A DNA stretch of 58,834 nt, taken from CAVQTK01 sp963716455 (GTDB lineage: Bacteria > Pseudomonadota > Gammaproteobacteria > Coxiellales > Coxiellaceae). The notes under the pieces were generated by a model. The model did no database searches and was not told the origin of the DNA. It saw nothing but the letters and a program-made list of their open reading frames with translations. The stretch lies in the NCBI GenBank assembly GCA_963716455.1, contig CAVQTK010000014.1:1-58834 (forward strand), written 5' to 3'. Positions 1 to 8,554 of the stretch are shown here, one piece after another (position 1 is the stretch's first letter; every line of letters begins with the position of its first letter). Position numbers and translations under genes: made by a program.

Positions 1-1569
1 GATCCTCAATCTTATTTAAGTATGGTATTGCATTTGAGATCGTGGTGATAAAATTGATCAACGTGGATTTTACGGCGTTTAGCAGAATTACAATATACTC
101 GCAATGATATTGAGTTACGGCGTGCAACTTATCGTGTGCGTGGCGATGTGATTGATATTTTTCCTGCAGAATCTGAAAAAGAGGCTGTCCGTATTGAATT
201 ATTTGACGATGAAATAGAAAATCTTAGCTTATTTTGATCCTTAACAGGCGAAATCATACGCAACGTTACCGCGGATTAACCATTTATCCTAAAAACGCAT
301 TATGTACACCACGAGAAAAAATTTTAAAAACGATGGATCAAATTAAAATAGATTTAAAGATCGTTTGAAGAATTTAGTCGGAAAATAAATTAGTCGAAGC
401 ACAGCGTTTAGAACAACGTAAATATTTGATCTCGAAATGATGTTGGAACTGGGTTATTGTTCAGGTATTGAAAATTATTCGCGTTATTTATCCGGTACGT
501 AAAGCGGGTGAGCCGCCACCCACCTTATTTGATTATTTCCGCGATGCATTATTGATTATAGATGAGTCGCATGTGACTATTCCGCAAATTGGTGGGATGT
601 ATCAAGGCGATCGATCGCGTAAAGAAACCTTAGTGCAATATGGTTTTCGTTTGCCTTCGGCATTAGATAATCGTCCTTTGCGTTTTGATGAATTTGAGCA
701 CTTATCACCACAAACTATTTATGTTTCTGCAACCCCAGGTCAATATGAATTAGAAATTCAGACGATATTGCAGAACAAGTTGTTCGTCCAACAGGATTAA
801 TTGATCCAGAAATAGAAGTGCGTCCGCTACTACACAAGTTGATGATTTACTTATCCGAAATAAAAAACGAGTTGATCAAAATGAGCGTGTATTAGTAACA
901 ACATTAACAAAGCGAATGGCAGAAGATTTAACGGAATATTTAGATGAGCATAGTGTTAAAGTGCGTTATTTGCATTCAGATATTGATACGGTTGAACGTG
1001 TAGAAATTATTCGTGATTTGCGTCTAGGGGAATTTGATGTATTAGTCGGAATTAATTTATTGCGTGAAGGTTTGGATATTCCTGAAGTCTCATTAGTGGC
1101 TATTTTAGATGCAGATAAAGAAGGTTTTTTACGTTCAGAGCGTTCCTTAATTCAAACGATAGGCCGTGCTGCGCGTCATATTAATGGAAAGCGATTTTAT
1201 ATGCAGATAAGATAACGGCTCTATGCAACGAGCTATAGAAGAAACAGATCGCCGACGTGAAAAACAAAGTGCATATAATAAAGCCCATGGCATAACTCCA
1301 CAAGGCATTAAAAAAGCGGTAAATGATATTATGGAAGGTGCCCGTGAGCGTCTTCCTTCTGGAGGAGGGTGGGGGGAAAGCGCAACCTGATTGCTGAAGA
1401 ATCTGCACAGTATCTCGCTTTGTCCCCCAAGTCAATTGGGTAAATATCTATTAAACAACTAGAAGAAGAAATGTTGGAATGCGCTAAGAATTTAGAGTTT
1501 GAGAAAGCAGCGCAAATTCGTGATAGAATTTTACATATTAGAAAAGGTACTTTAGCTATTGAAGAGTAA
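1..1569 (+). pseudogene. uvrB: UvrB excinuclease subunit, 3' part, multiple frameshifts
   Basis: UvrB is the helicase-like damage-verification subunit of UvrABC nucleotide excision repair. Reading across frames, the protein is continuous from about family residue 150 to the C-terminus. It shows the DPQSYL start of the beta-hairpin region, RVRGDVIDIFPAES, AGEPPPTLFDYF, LLIIDESHVTIPQI, VSATPGQYE, the helicase C-domain with VLVGINLLREGLDIPEVSLVAI, QTIGRAARH, and a C-terminal UVR motif (EEEMLECAKNLEFEKAAQIRD). The 5' end lies outside the window. Roughly eight to ten one-base indels break the frame (for example near 40, 235, 365, 430, 770, 825, 1195 and 1375). Residues stay conserved between the breaks, which suggests sequencing error or very recent decay. 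The stop is TAA at 1567-1569. Confidence 0.9.
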
Positions 1570-1653
1570 TTGCTAGTAAAGTTAAGCTGAAAGTTGCTTT
1601 CAGTTTTTAAGTGTAACCTGGCTAGAAATTGATTTTACATTCAGGAGAAATTT

Positions 1654-2149
1654 ATGTCAGTAAGGATAATGGCCCGACTAATAAATCCCTTTTTAAAATT
1701 GTTAGATATGTTAACTCCGGTCGGAGATTTAGTAGCGCGAGTCTGGGTGGCGCAAATTTTTTTGCAGGCCGGGGTCTGATTAAGCTTCAGAGTTGGTCCA
1801 CCACACTGACTTTATTTCGTCAAAACTATGTAATTCCTTTTTTATCCTCTGACCACGGCGGCTATTTGTGCTACAGCCGCTGAATTAATATTACCCATTT
1901 TACTGATTTTAGGTTTAGCGGGGAGGGCGTATCATGGTATTTATTTTTTTTATTTATAAGTGCTTTTACCATTTATTTTTATAATTATTTCTGGACCCCC
2001 GAAGGGGACTATGATTTAAATCAATATATTGGTTGGATACTGCTATTAGTTTTAATAATGCTGCATGGTCCAGGTAAATTATCAGTTGATCATTGGCTGC
2101 GTAAACGTCATATTCATCATTTGAAAAAAAGACCAAAGGAAAATTATAA
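1654..2149 (+). CDS. DoxX family membrane protein, frameshifted
   Basis: The ATG at 1654 follows a good ribosome-binding site (AGGAGA). The reconstructed protein starts MSVRIMARLINPFLKLLDML, then RVWVAQIFLQAGLIKLQSW, then hydrophobic segments (AAELILPILLILGLAGRAS, FLFISAFTIYFYN, YIGWILLLVLIMLHGPGKLSVDHWL). That layout matches the four-helix DoxX family of small inner-membrane proteins, whose biochemical role is unsettled (redox/quinone-linked roles are proposed for relatives). At least two indels interrupt the frame, near the G run at 1772 and near 1855. The 3' end is uncertain: TAA at 2147 fits if an A run near 2125 is miscalled; otherwise the frame runs to 2201 and overlaps yciA. Confidence 0.6.
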
Positions 2150-2153
2150 ATTT

Positions 2154-2553
2154 ATGTCTATTTTCTTGAAAATGCACCAAAAGAACCACGTGGTGAACTA
2201 GAAATTGGTACGTTGGCTATGCCTGCGGTACTAACCCTAATGGGGATGTATTTGGGGGCTGGGTAGTTTCGCAAATGGATCTGGCAGGTATGAGTTTAGC
2301 AGTGAAGCTAGCTCGTGGTCGAGTAACAACGGCCGCCATTGAGGCCATGAGTTTTATTGCACCAGTAAAGGTAGGAGACTTTATTTGTTGCTATGCTGAA
2401 GTTATTAAAACTGGTAATACTTCAGTGCAGGTAAAAGTAGAAACTTGGGCCATTGGGCCGTTTGATGAAAAACGTCGTCAAGTTACTCAAGGTATTTTTA
2501 TTTATGTGGCTATTAATGAAGAGGGGAGACCCCGTCCAATTCGGATGTTATAG
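2154..2553 (+). CDS. yciA: YciA-type acyl-CoA thioesterase, 5' frameshifts
   Basis: YciA is a cytoplasmic hotdog-fold acyl-CoA thioesterase. The protein begins MSI at 2154 behind AAAGGA and reads ENAPKEPRGELEIGTLAMPA, TNPNGDVFGGWVVSQMDLAG, then ARGRVTTAAIEAMSFIAPVKVGD, matching the family through to the end (GRPRPIRML). The GDVFGGWVVSQMD stretch holds the conserved active-site Asp/Gly region. Small indels occur near 2163 and near 2234-2260, so only residues from about 2275 onward are in one uninterrupted frame. The reconstructed length (about 130 residues) is normal. It is convergent with the TPR methyltransferase gene. Confidence 0.8.
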
Positions 2554-2612
2554 CTCACACGTAGGCTGGAACGGTCATTTTGTGCCATTGCGAGGCAATA
2601 TTAAGTGAGTTA
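2551..2612. repeat. Short repeat with AGCTCAC/GTGAGTT ends
   Basis: The segment begins TAGCTCAC and ends GTGAGTTA (7 of 8 bases complementary) in the gap between convergent genes. Its left part (AGCTCAC, then GTAGG, then GGAACGGTCAT) recurs in looser form at 15391-15421, 42261-42290 and partly at 10452-10471. It may be a degraded palindromic repeat and may also help end transcription, but there is no clear T tract. Confidence 0.35.
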
Positions 2613-2616
2613 TTAC

Positions 2617-4326
2617 CTATTCTTTGCGTAAAATTACTAAATACCCATTAACCGGTTCATCTTTTTGCATTCGTAATTGAATGTTATCAAAACGCAGAAT
2701 ATTAAAATGTGAAATCTTGGCTATAGATTCGATATATTGACGTGAATGGGCATAGCGAATTGAAGGCTGTAATTCATAAGTTGTTTTTTCACTTTTTTCT
2801 ACTGAAAAAGCAAATAAGCCTTTTGGTTTAAGACAATAATGACAATGAATAAAAATATTGCTCAGATCGCCTATGTAAGTAAAGACATCTGCTGCTAAAA
2901 TTAAATCTATCTCTTGATATTCTGACAAAGCTTTCTCGATGTCAGCTATTTTTAATTCATCATAAATATTTTTGTTTTTGGCAGCGGAGACCATTTCTGA
3001 AGAAATATCGATGCCAATTAATTTTTCTGCAAATTCTTTAAATAATTCTCCGCACAGTCCAGTGCCGCAGCCTAAATCAAGGATGTTCCAACCAGGTTGT
3101 TCAATTTTAGTCTCATTCCAAACTGCTGTGTGCAGTAATTGAGGAACTCGATAATGCAAATGTTCAGTAAGATGTTTGTCATAATAAGAAGCATATTGAT
3201 TAAATAAATTTTGTAAATATTCAGCAGGTGCCCGATCAGGTACTTGATTTTGCGTCAAAGCATGCAAAATGTATTGGATTTCTGGATCGTCTGGTTTTAT
3301 TTTGGTAGCTTGTTCATAATGATAACGAGCTTGCTGTAACTGCTGAAGCTTTAAATATTCAACACCCAGATTAAGGTGCGCTGGTAAATGATTGGGTTCT
3401 AGACTGAGGACTTGTTTAAGGTATTCTATGGCATCTTGACGACGGCCTTTTTCGATAAGCAGAACCCCAATATTGTAATAACTAAATGCAGTTGCTTGCA
3501 CTTCCAACTGACGCAGATAGTAAGTCAAGGCTTTCTCGTTATCTTTTTGCTTTAAATAAGCCGTGGCTAAGTGTTCATAGCACTGCGGATGACGATAGGT
3601 CAATTGTAAGATTTTTTCAAAACAAGTAATTGCAGCAGCATTTTGCTCAGTAGCCAAATACGCAATTCCTAAATAATGCAGTGACTCTACATGTTCAGGC
3701 TGATAAGCCAGACGTTTTTGCAAATGTTTGATGGCTTCAGCATAATTACTTTCTTGGAGATATATTTGTGCAATTTGTCCATCAATGGCTGGGTTTTTAG
3801 GGGTATAGGTCAGTGCTTTTTGCAAGCTTTCCATAGCTAAGGAATATTCCCCTAATTTCAGCAGCAAAACGCCCTGGTTATAGTAAGCATCACCAAAACG
3901 GGGGTTGAGTTGAATGGCTTTGGCGTATGACTTTTTTGCAGCAATCAATTTCTCTTGAAGATAAAAGCAACGGCCTAGGCTATTGTGTGCAATAGCATAA
4001 TGTGGGTCACACTTGATTGCTTGGCGGTACTCCTCTTCACCGGCCTTTAAGGCTCCTTGACGTAATAATATATTGCCTTTGCTATTATGAAATGGTGCTG
4101 AACGGGGTTGATATTGAATGGCTTGGTTTAAGTAATCCAAGGCATCTTGATAGTTGTACTGTTGGGCAAACAAAATTCCTAAACGATGCAAAATATCCAC
4201 TTCATTAGGATTTTCAGTAAGAAGTTGTTGATAAATGTCAATGGCGCTTACTAAATCACCGTTTTTTTGCAGTTCTTCGGCGCGCTTGAGAAGTTCCTTT
4301 TTCATATTCTTTTTTAATTGCTTCAC
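2617..4326 (-). CDS. TPR-repeat SAM-dependent methyltransferase
   Basis: A 569-residue protein with tandem tetratricopeptide repeats over about residues 8-350 and a class I SAM-dependent methyltransferase domain at about 380-569. Methyltransferase motif I is NILDLGCGTGLCG at residues 414-426, followed by the acidic strand LIGIDIS and LILAADVFTYIGDL. The repeats have the usual consensus, for example the segment ending ALDYLNQAIQYQPRSAP. TPR-methyltransferase fusions of this type are usually annotated as predicted methyltransferases; the substrate is unknown. The start (MKQLKKNMKK) overlaps the 3' end of mltB by about 70 bases. A second ATG seven codons in (4305) would still overlap, so the two genes are probably co-transcribed. 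Confidence 0.85.
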   Translation of the reverse strand: MKQLKKNMKKELLKRAEELQKNGDLVSAIDIYQQLLTENPNEVDILHRLGILFAQQYNYQDALDYLNQAIQYQPRSAPFHNSKGNILLRQGALKAGEEEYRQAIKCDPHYAIAHNSLGRCFYLQEKLIAAKKSYAKAIQLNPRFGDAYYNQGVLLLKLGEYSLAMESLQKALTYTPKNPAIDGQIAQIYLQESNYAEAIKHLQKRLAYQPEHVESLHYLGIAYLATEQNAAAITCFEKILQLTYRHPQCYEHLATAYLKQKDNEKALTYYLRQLEVQATAFSYYNIGVLLIEKGRRQDAIEYLKQVLSLEPNHLPAHLNLGVEYLKLQQLQQARYHYEQATKIKPDDPEIQYILHALTQNQVPDRAPAEYLQNLFNQYASYYDKHLTEHLHYRVPQLLHTAVWNETKIEQPGWNILDLGCGTGLCGELFKEFAEKLIGIDISSEMVSAAKNKNIYDELKIADIEKALSEYQEIDLILAADVFTYIGDLSNIFIHCHYCLKPKGLFAFSVEKSEKTTYELQPSIRYAHSRQYIESIAKISHFNILRFDNIQLRMQKDEPVNGYLVILRKE

Positions 4327-5290
4327 TAAATAAATAGGCTGCTAATGTATAAGTAGTACGCGGATTGTAATGCATCAATGCATCAAAGTTATTAAAGGTT
4401 AGCCAGTATTCAATGGATCCAAGACTGTCCATGGCAATAACAGTCCCTTTGATATTTTTGGGTAATTTTTGTGAACTTTTAATTCCAAATTTAGATAAAG
4501 TAGAAACACGATAAATGGGTTTGGTTGTATTAGAAATTAGCCATTGATATTTTTTACCCTTCATCCGAGCTGGGACAGCTACTAATTCTCCCCTTCTCCA
4601 ACCGCTTTTTTGAAGGAAAAGTGCAATACTAAAAATAGCATCGTTATGGTTTTGCAGTAAATTTATTTGTTTTTTTCCATCATAACTTACAGCATATTGT
4701 CGATAACTGCTAGGCATAAACTGAGGTATACCCAGAGCGCCGGCGTAAGAACCTTGTAATGTTAAAGGTTGTAGCTGGTATTCACGAGTGAGTAACAAAT
4801 AGTGTTCTAATTCCTTTTGAAAAAAATCTGCTCGCTGGGGATAATGACAGGCAATGGTAACTAGCGTGCTCAACTCGGGAAAGTGACCCATATTCCCTCC
4901 GTAATCCGTTTCCATACCTATAATGGCTACTATAATGTGAGGAGGAATCCCATACCTCTCTTCAGCCTGATTTAAGGCGTCAACGTGTTTTTTCCAATAA
5001 GAGACTCCGCGGTGGACGCGATCGGCTCTAACAAAAAAATGCTGGTAAAAATTCCATGGCTTTTTTTCAAAGGGTTGATTTAGTTTATTAATAACCTCAG
5101 GTTGAAACTCAGTTTGTCGTAAAAGTTCAATGAGTTGTTGGCGATTGAAGTGGTGGATGGTAGCCATTTTATCAATAAAGATTTGCATGCAAGGTTCTGG
5201 TGGTGGAGGAGGTGGTAAGACAGGGTGATTGTGTAAGGCACAACCGCTCACTCCGAGAAGCATAAGCATATTGATTATTAAATAACGCAT
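4256..5290 (-). CDS. mltB: Lytic murein transglycosylase B (lipoprotein)
   Basis: MltB cleaves peptidoglycan glycan strands to anhydromuropeptides from the periplasmic side of the outer membrane. The chosen start at 5290 gives MRYLIINMLMLLGVSGCALH, a lipoprotein signal with lipobox VSGC; an upstream in-frame ATG at 5368 would put about 26 unlikely residues in front. A proline run (PPPPPPEP) follows. The SLT/MltB domain shows the catalytic region IIVAIIGMETDYGGNMG (Glu in GMETDYG), YAGALGIPQFMPSSYRQYA, and late motifs such as SGWRRGE. Mature length is normal. It lies downstream of rodA, a common gammaproteobacterial order, with an inserted repeat between (5301-5461). Confidence 0.9.
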   Translation of the reverse strand: MRYLIINMLMLLGVSGCALHNHPVLPPPPPPEPCMQIFIDKMATIHHFNRQQLIELLRQTEFQPEVINKLNQPFEKKPWNFYQHFFVRADRVHRGVSYWKKHVDALNQAEERYGIPPHIIVAIIGMETDYGGNMGHFPELSTLVTIACHYPQRADFFQKELEHYLLLTREYQLQPLTLQGSYAGALGIPQFMPSSYRQYAVSYDGKKQINLLQNHNDAIFSIALFLQKSGWRRGELVAVPARMKGKKYQWLISNTTKPIYRVSTLSKFGIKSSQKLPKNIKGTVIAMDSLGSIEYWLTFNNFDALMHYNPRTTYTLAAYLFSEAIKKEYEKGTSQARRRTAKKR

Positions 5291-5300
5291 CGATTTATTA

Positions 5301-5461
5301 TAACTGTTCACGGGGTAGAAGGAAAGCCCCTTGCAATAAAATGCAAAAATATTACTCGGAATACTCACATACTATGTGTATGCTCCGTTTCCTCGTCATT
5401 TTTTCGTCCAATCTGAATCAAAATTGGGCTTTCTGCGTCGGAAAATTAAACCTCGTGAACG
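5301..5461 (-). repeat. MITE-like element with GTTCACG termini, between rodA and mltB
   Basis: This 161-bp segment fills almost the whole rodA-mltB gap. Read on the minus strand it opens CGTTCACGAGG and closes CCCCGTGAACAG, i.e. imperfect terminal inverted repeats GTTCACG(A/G)GG. Its first 77 bases (5385-5461) are identical in inverted orientation to 6695-6771. Its last 22 bases (5301-5322) are identical in inverted orientation to 8531-8552. A 34-nt hairpin core lies at 5355-5388. The pair of matches shows it shares both ends with the large kinase-bearing segment at 6695-8552. Confidence 0.75.
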
Positions 5462-5462
5462 T

Positions 5463-6611
5463 TTACGATTTATTTCCCCATAGTTTACGATGAGTACGGA
5501 TAGACATAATAATACCAAATCCTGCCATTATGGTGAGCATTGAACTTCCACCATAACTTACCAAAGGCAAAGGAATTCCTACTACCGGTAAAATACCAAT
5601 TACCATTCCAATATTCACCAAGGCAGAAAAAATAAATGTTAAACTTAAACTTCCAGCCAAAAGTCGGCTATAAGTATTTTGTGCATGCATACTAATGTAT
5701 AAACAGCGGGCTAAAATGAAAATGAAAATGATTAAAATGAGTGAACTACCAACTAATCCAAATTCTTCACCATTAACGGCAAAAATGAAATCTGTAGTGT
5801 GAGCAGGTAAAAATGAAAGATGTGACTGTGAACCATTCAGCCAACCTTTTCCCCAAACTCCCCCAGAACCAATGGCGATTTTGGATTGAATAATATGATA
5901 ACCACTGCCTAATGGGTCACGTTCAGGGTTAAGTAAAGTAAGGATTCGTTGTTTTTGATAACCATGCATATGATGCCATAAAAAGGGAGCTGCTGCCGTT
6001 ATAGCTACAATCGTAGCAGCGATTAGTTTCCAACTCATGCCAGCTAAAACTAAAACACATAAGCCTGATAAAGCAATCATAATTGCCGTACCTAAATCGG
6101 GTTGTTTAGCTGTAAGTATAACGGGAATAAATAACATAATGCTGCTGATTAACATTATAGATAATTTGGGTGGTAAAGGACGTTCGCTGAGGTACCAGGC
6201 TAACATCATAGGCATAGCCAATTTCATTATTTCCGAAGGTTGAAAGTTTATTATTTTAAGATCAAACCAACGTCTCGCTCCTTGTTGTACTTGGCCTATA
6301 AATAATACTGCTACAAGGAGTATTAAGGCTACGCTAAAAACCCAGGGTGTCCATTGATAGTAGCGGTTTGGAGGGATTTGAGCAAAAACTAACATAATAA
6401 TAAATGCCAAACCTAAACGGATGGCTTGTTTTTCGATTATCGCTATACTGTTATTGCTGGCGCTATATAAGATTAATATACCAAAGCTAATTAAAGCCAA
6501 TAGACCAAGCAAGAGAAGTGGATCTAAATGTAAAGTATTCCATTTAGCCCTTCGGAGCCGATATTTAAGGCGGTTTTGATAAGAATCATCGAATAGGTCA
6601 GAATTCTCCAT
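5463..6611 (-). CDS. rodA: Rod-shape peptidoglycan glycosyltransferase RodA
   Basis: RodA is the SEDS-family glycan polymerase of the elongasome and works with PBP2. The 382-residue protein has about ten membrane segments. It carries family motifs: NFQPSEIMKLAMPMMLAWYL, the catalytic-loop region AKQPDLGTAIMIALSG (with the essential Asp), GSGGVWGKGWLNGSQSHLSFLPAHTTDFIFAVNGEEFGL, and PLPLVSYGGSSMLTIMAGFGIIMSI near the end. Length is typical. The stop is two bases from the repeat at 5301-5461 and the start is 84 bases from the repeat end at 6695, so rodA is flanked by inverted copies of the same element. Its usual partner mrdA lies upstream but is separated by the kinase insertion. Confidence 0.95.
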   Translation of the reverse strand: MENSDLFDDSYQNRLKYRLRRAKWNTLHLDPLLLLGLLALISFGILILYSASNNSIAIIEKQAIRLGLAFIIMLVFAQIPPNRYYQWTPWVFSVALILLVAVLFIGQVQQGARRWFDLKIINFQPSEIMKLAMPMMLAWYLSERPLPPKLSIMLISSIMLFIPVILTAKQPDLGTAIMIALSGLCVLVLAGMSWKLIAATIVAITAAAPFLWHHMHGYQKQRILTLLNPERDPLGSGYHIIQSKIAIGSGGVWGKGWLNGSQSHLSFLPAHTTDFIFAVNGEEFGLVGSSLILIIFIFILARCLYISMHAQNTYSRLLAGSLSLTFIFSALVNIGMVIGILPVVGIPLPLVSYGGSSMLTIMAGFGIIMSIRTHRKLWGNKS

Positions 6612-6804
6612 AGCATATGTTTTTTTAAAAGCGGGTTGGCTCCGTGGTTAGTTAAGTTACCGTATTATAGCAGATAAAAAATTTAATTTGTAAGCGTTCA
6701 CGAGGTTTAATTTTCCGACGCAGAAAGCCCAATTTTGATTCAGATTGGACGAAAAAATGACGAGGAAACGGGGCCCATGCGGCGAACGCCCCCTAAGGAC
6801 TTTC

Positions 6805-6835
6805 GTCATACCGCGATCAAGTCGCGGTTAATGAC
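6805..6835. repeat. Palindromic hairpin repeat
   Basis: GTCATACCGCGA, a five-base loop, then TCGCGGTTAATGAC forms an imperfect hairpin with a CCGCGA/TCGCGG stem and GTCAT/ATGAC ends. It lies inside the kinase-bearing segment and encodes nothing recognisable. Confidence 0.5.
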
Positions 6836-6919
6836 AGTGACGCGACGCTCTCCAGCCCCTCAGCCAAATTTAGCTAATCTAGAACAGAAATTATTTATTT
6901 TCAAGCAGAGAAAATTGAT

Positions 6920-8218
6920 TCAGCGGGATTTGCTGTAGTTAAGGTACGTTAGGCAAAAATTTTCCTTACTATTTTGAGGTTGTAGGTTACTAGTAGGTAA
7001 GTTTTTATTTTGATTAGCAGGTTTATAAAAAGCAAAGTAATTTTCAAATATGAAAGTTTTTTCGAGCCCCTTTTCCAGTTCAAAAGCTGGCACTTGTTCA
7101 GTGGAGATTGATGTAGTGATTCTAGACTCTGCTGATTTGGCTTGCTCATATAATAAAGTTAATTTTGAAAACACTACTATCTGCACTAGGACGATCTTTT
7201 GGGTCAGCTGCACAACACTCTTTAATTAAATTAGCTAGTTCAGGATGACAACTTAATGGTGACCAATCCCAAGGTCGCCTTCCCTCTAAAACCCATTCTC
7301 TGACTTGTTGGGGTGAAGGCTTTTCAATAGGCTCATTGGGCATGTAGTAATAAGGCACCTTCTTGGTCACCAACTCATAGATCACCATCCCCAAACTGTA
7401 GACATCGGAAGATTCGCTATATTTACGGGTTTCATTTGATTTTAAAATTTCCGGTGCTAGCCATGGAATTGAACCAACTAGCATATCATCATCTTGAATC
7501 TTATATCTTTTTAAAACAGCGAGTCCGAAATCAGTTATCTTGGCACACAGCTCGCCATTGGCTTCAAATAGCAATACATTAAGACTTTTTAAATCACGAT
7601 GGATAATTCCTCCTCTATGCAGTATGGATAGCCCATAAGCTATGTCAGCTGCTAACCGATAGGTTTGCGATTCATTTAAAGATTTGTTTTGTTCCAGCCA
7701 TTGGTGAAGATCACCAGCGGGCACATACTCCATCACTAAGCAATGTTTTTGCTCTTCCATACAAATCCCACGTAGTTGCACTACAAAATCAGACTGGACG
7801 CCAGCCATTACTGCACCTTCGGAGAGAATAGCGGCTTCTTGTTCCTGGTCAGAATCATCCACAGGAAACTCTTTAACGGCAACTTTTTTCCCTTGATAGA
7901 CAGCAAGATAAACAGCTCCTTGAGTACCCTCGCCTAATGGTTTTCTAGGGTTTGAGAATTCAAGTCGCTATATGCTATTTTTAATTCCGTCCCATTTTCA
8001 TGGAGAAAACTTTTAAATGACTGGGATTCCTCTAATGACTTTGACTGCTTTGATGACTTTGATTGCTCTAAAGACGGACTAGGGGATTCCTGTTGGTATA
8101 GCCTTGGTACTGGTCTATCGTAATAGTTAGGCGTAGTATAAAGACTCCCTACTTCAAAAACTCCATGCAAGTCAGGGCGCTCAAGACTTAAATCTTTTTC
8201 TTTGCCTTCTTTATTCAT
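6920..8218 (-). CDS. Eukaryotic-like (TKL-type) protein kinase, two frameshifts
   Basis: Three reading-frame pieces form one kinase of about 430 residues. The N-terminal piece (8218-7934) is a Ser/Gln-rich leader. After a shift near 7968 comes the N-lobe: RLEFSNPRKPLGEGTQGAVY with a glycine loop, then VAVKEF with the ATP-binding Lys. The intact middle piece (7862-7146) has MEYVPAGDLHQWL, catalytic HRDLKSLNVLL, TDFG, WLAPEIL, SDVYSLGMVIYEL and DPKDRPSAD. The HRDLKSLN form is typical of tyrosine-kinase-like Ser/Thr kinases. A second shift near 7165-7190 leads into a tail ending at 6920. All catalytic residues are present. It is unlike ordinary bacterial PknB kinases (no membrane segment or PASTA repeats), so a host-directed effector acquired from a eukaryote is plausible but unproven. 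Confidence 0.75.
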
Positions 8219-8530
8219 GCTTTTTCTCTATGTTGAAATTTTTTATCTAGTTAATTGATTCTTAATTATTCTCCTATTATTATCCCTGATTTTTGTTAAT
8301 GTATTATTAAAAGAAAAAAATAGTAAATTAACGCGGGCGCCAGTCTTTTACCCGACAGGTTTTTTTAATTTAATGAAAAGGATGTTTAAATTTAGAGAAT
8401 TTTGCAGGAAAAACAGTAGAGTTTCGAAAGAAGTCTAGTGGAATCCGTTAAACAAGACTTTCGGTCAACCTCGAGAGCACACAAGTTGGGCCAAGGATGG
8501 CGAGCTACTTTATAAAGCAAAAGGGGGGGC
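8219..8530. other. Intergenic stretch without a gene
   Basis: About 310 bases upstream of the kinase. It is AT-rich over 8250-8410, probably holding the kinase promoter (minus strand). A repeat end complementary to TAGACTTCTTTC is present near 8430-8441, related to the repeats at 48124 and 51736. No coding frame or RNA gene is visible. Confidence 0.5.
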
Positions 8531-8554
8531 CCTTCTACCCCGTGAACAGTTACT

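Larger units (their letters stand above)
6695..8552 (+). mobile_element. Composite MITE-like segment carrying a protein kinase
   Basis: The left 77 bases (6695-6771) and the right 22 bases (8531-8552) are identical to the two ends of the 161-bp element at 5301-5461, in opposite orientation. The ends read CGTTCACGAGG and CCCCGTGAACAG, so the whole segment has the same imperfect terminal inverted repeats. The interior holds a palindrome (6805-6835), the kinase gene (6920-8218), and about 330 bases of AT-rich DNA with a lone TAGACTTCTTTC repeat end (about 8425-8441). It sits exactly between the mrdA stop and the rodA upstream region. No transposase is seen, so any movement would have been in trans. 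Unequal recombination between repeats is an alternative origin. Confidence 0.6.

Noticed and set aside
1181..1435. Minus-strand open frame opposite uvrB
   Set aside because: Shadow of a conserved gene; the plus strand reads as UvrB.
6735..6938. Open frame of 67 codons inside the left end of the kinase-bearing segment
   Set aside because: It is read through the repeat and the palindrome, has no ribosome-binding site and no family likeness.
6695..8552. Insertion sequence with its own transposase
   Set aside because: No transposase-like frame is present; the only gene is the kinase.
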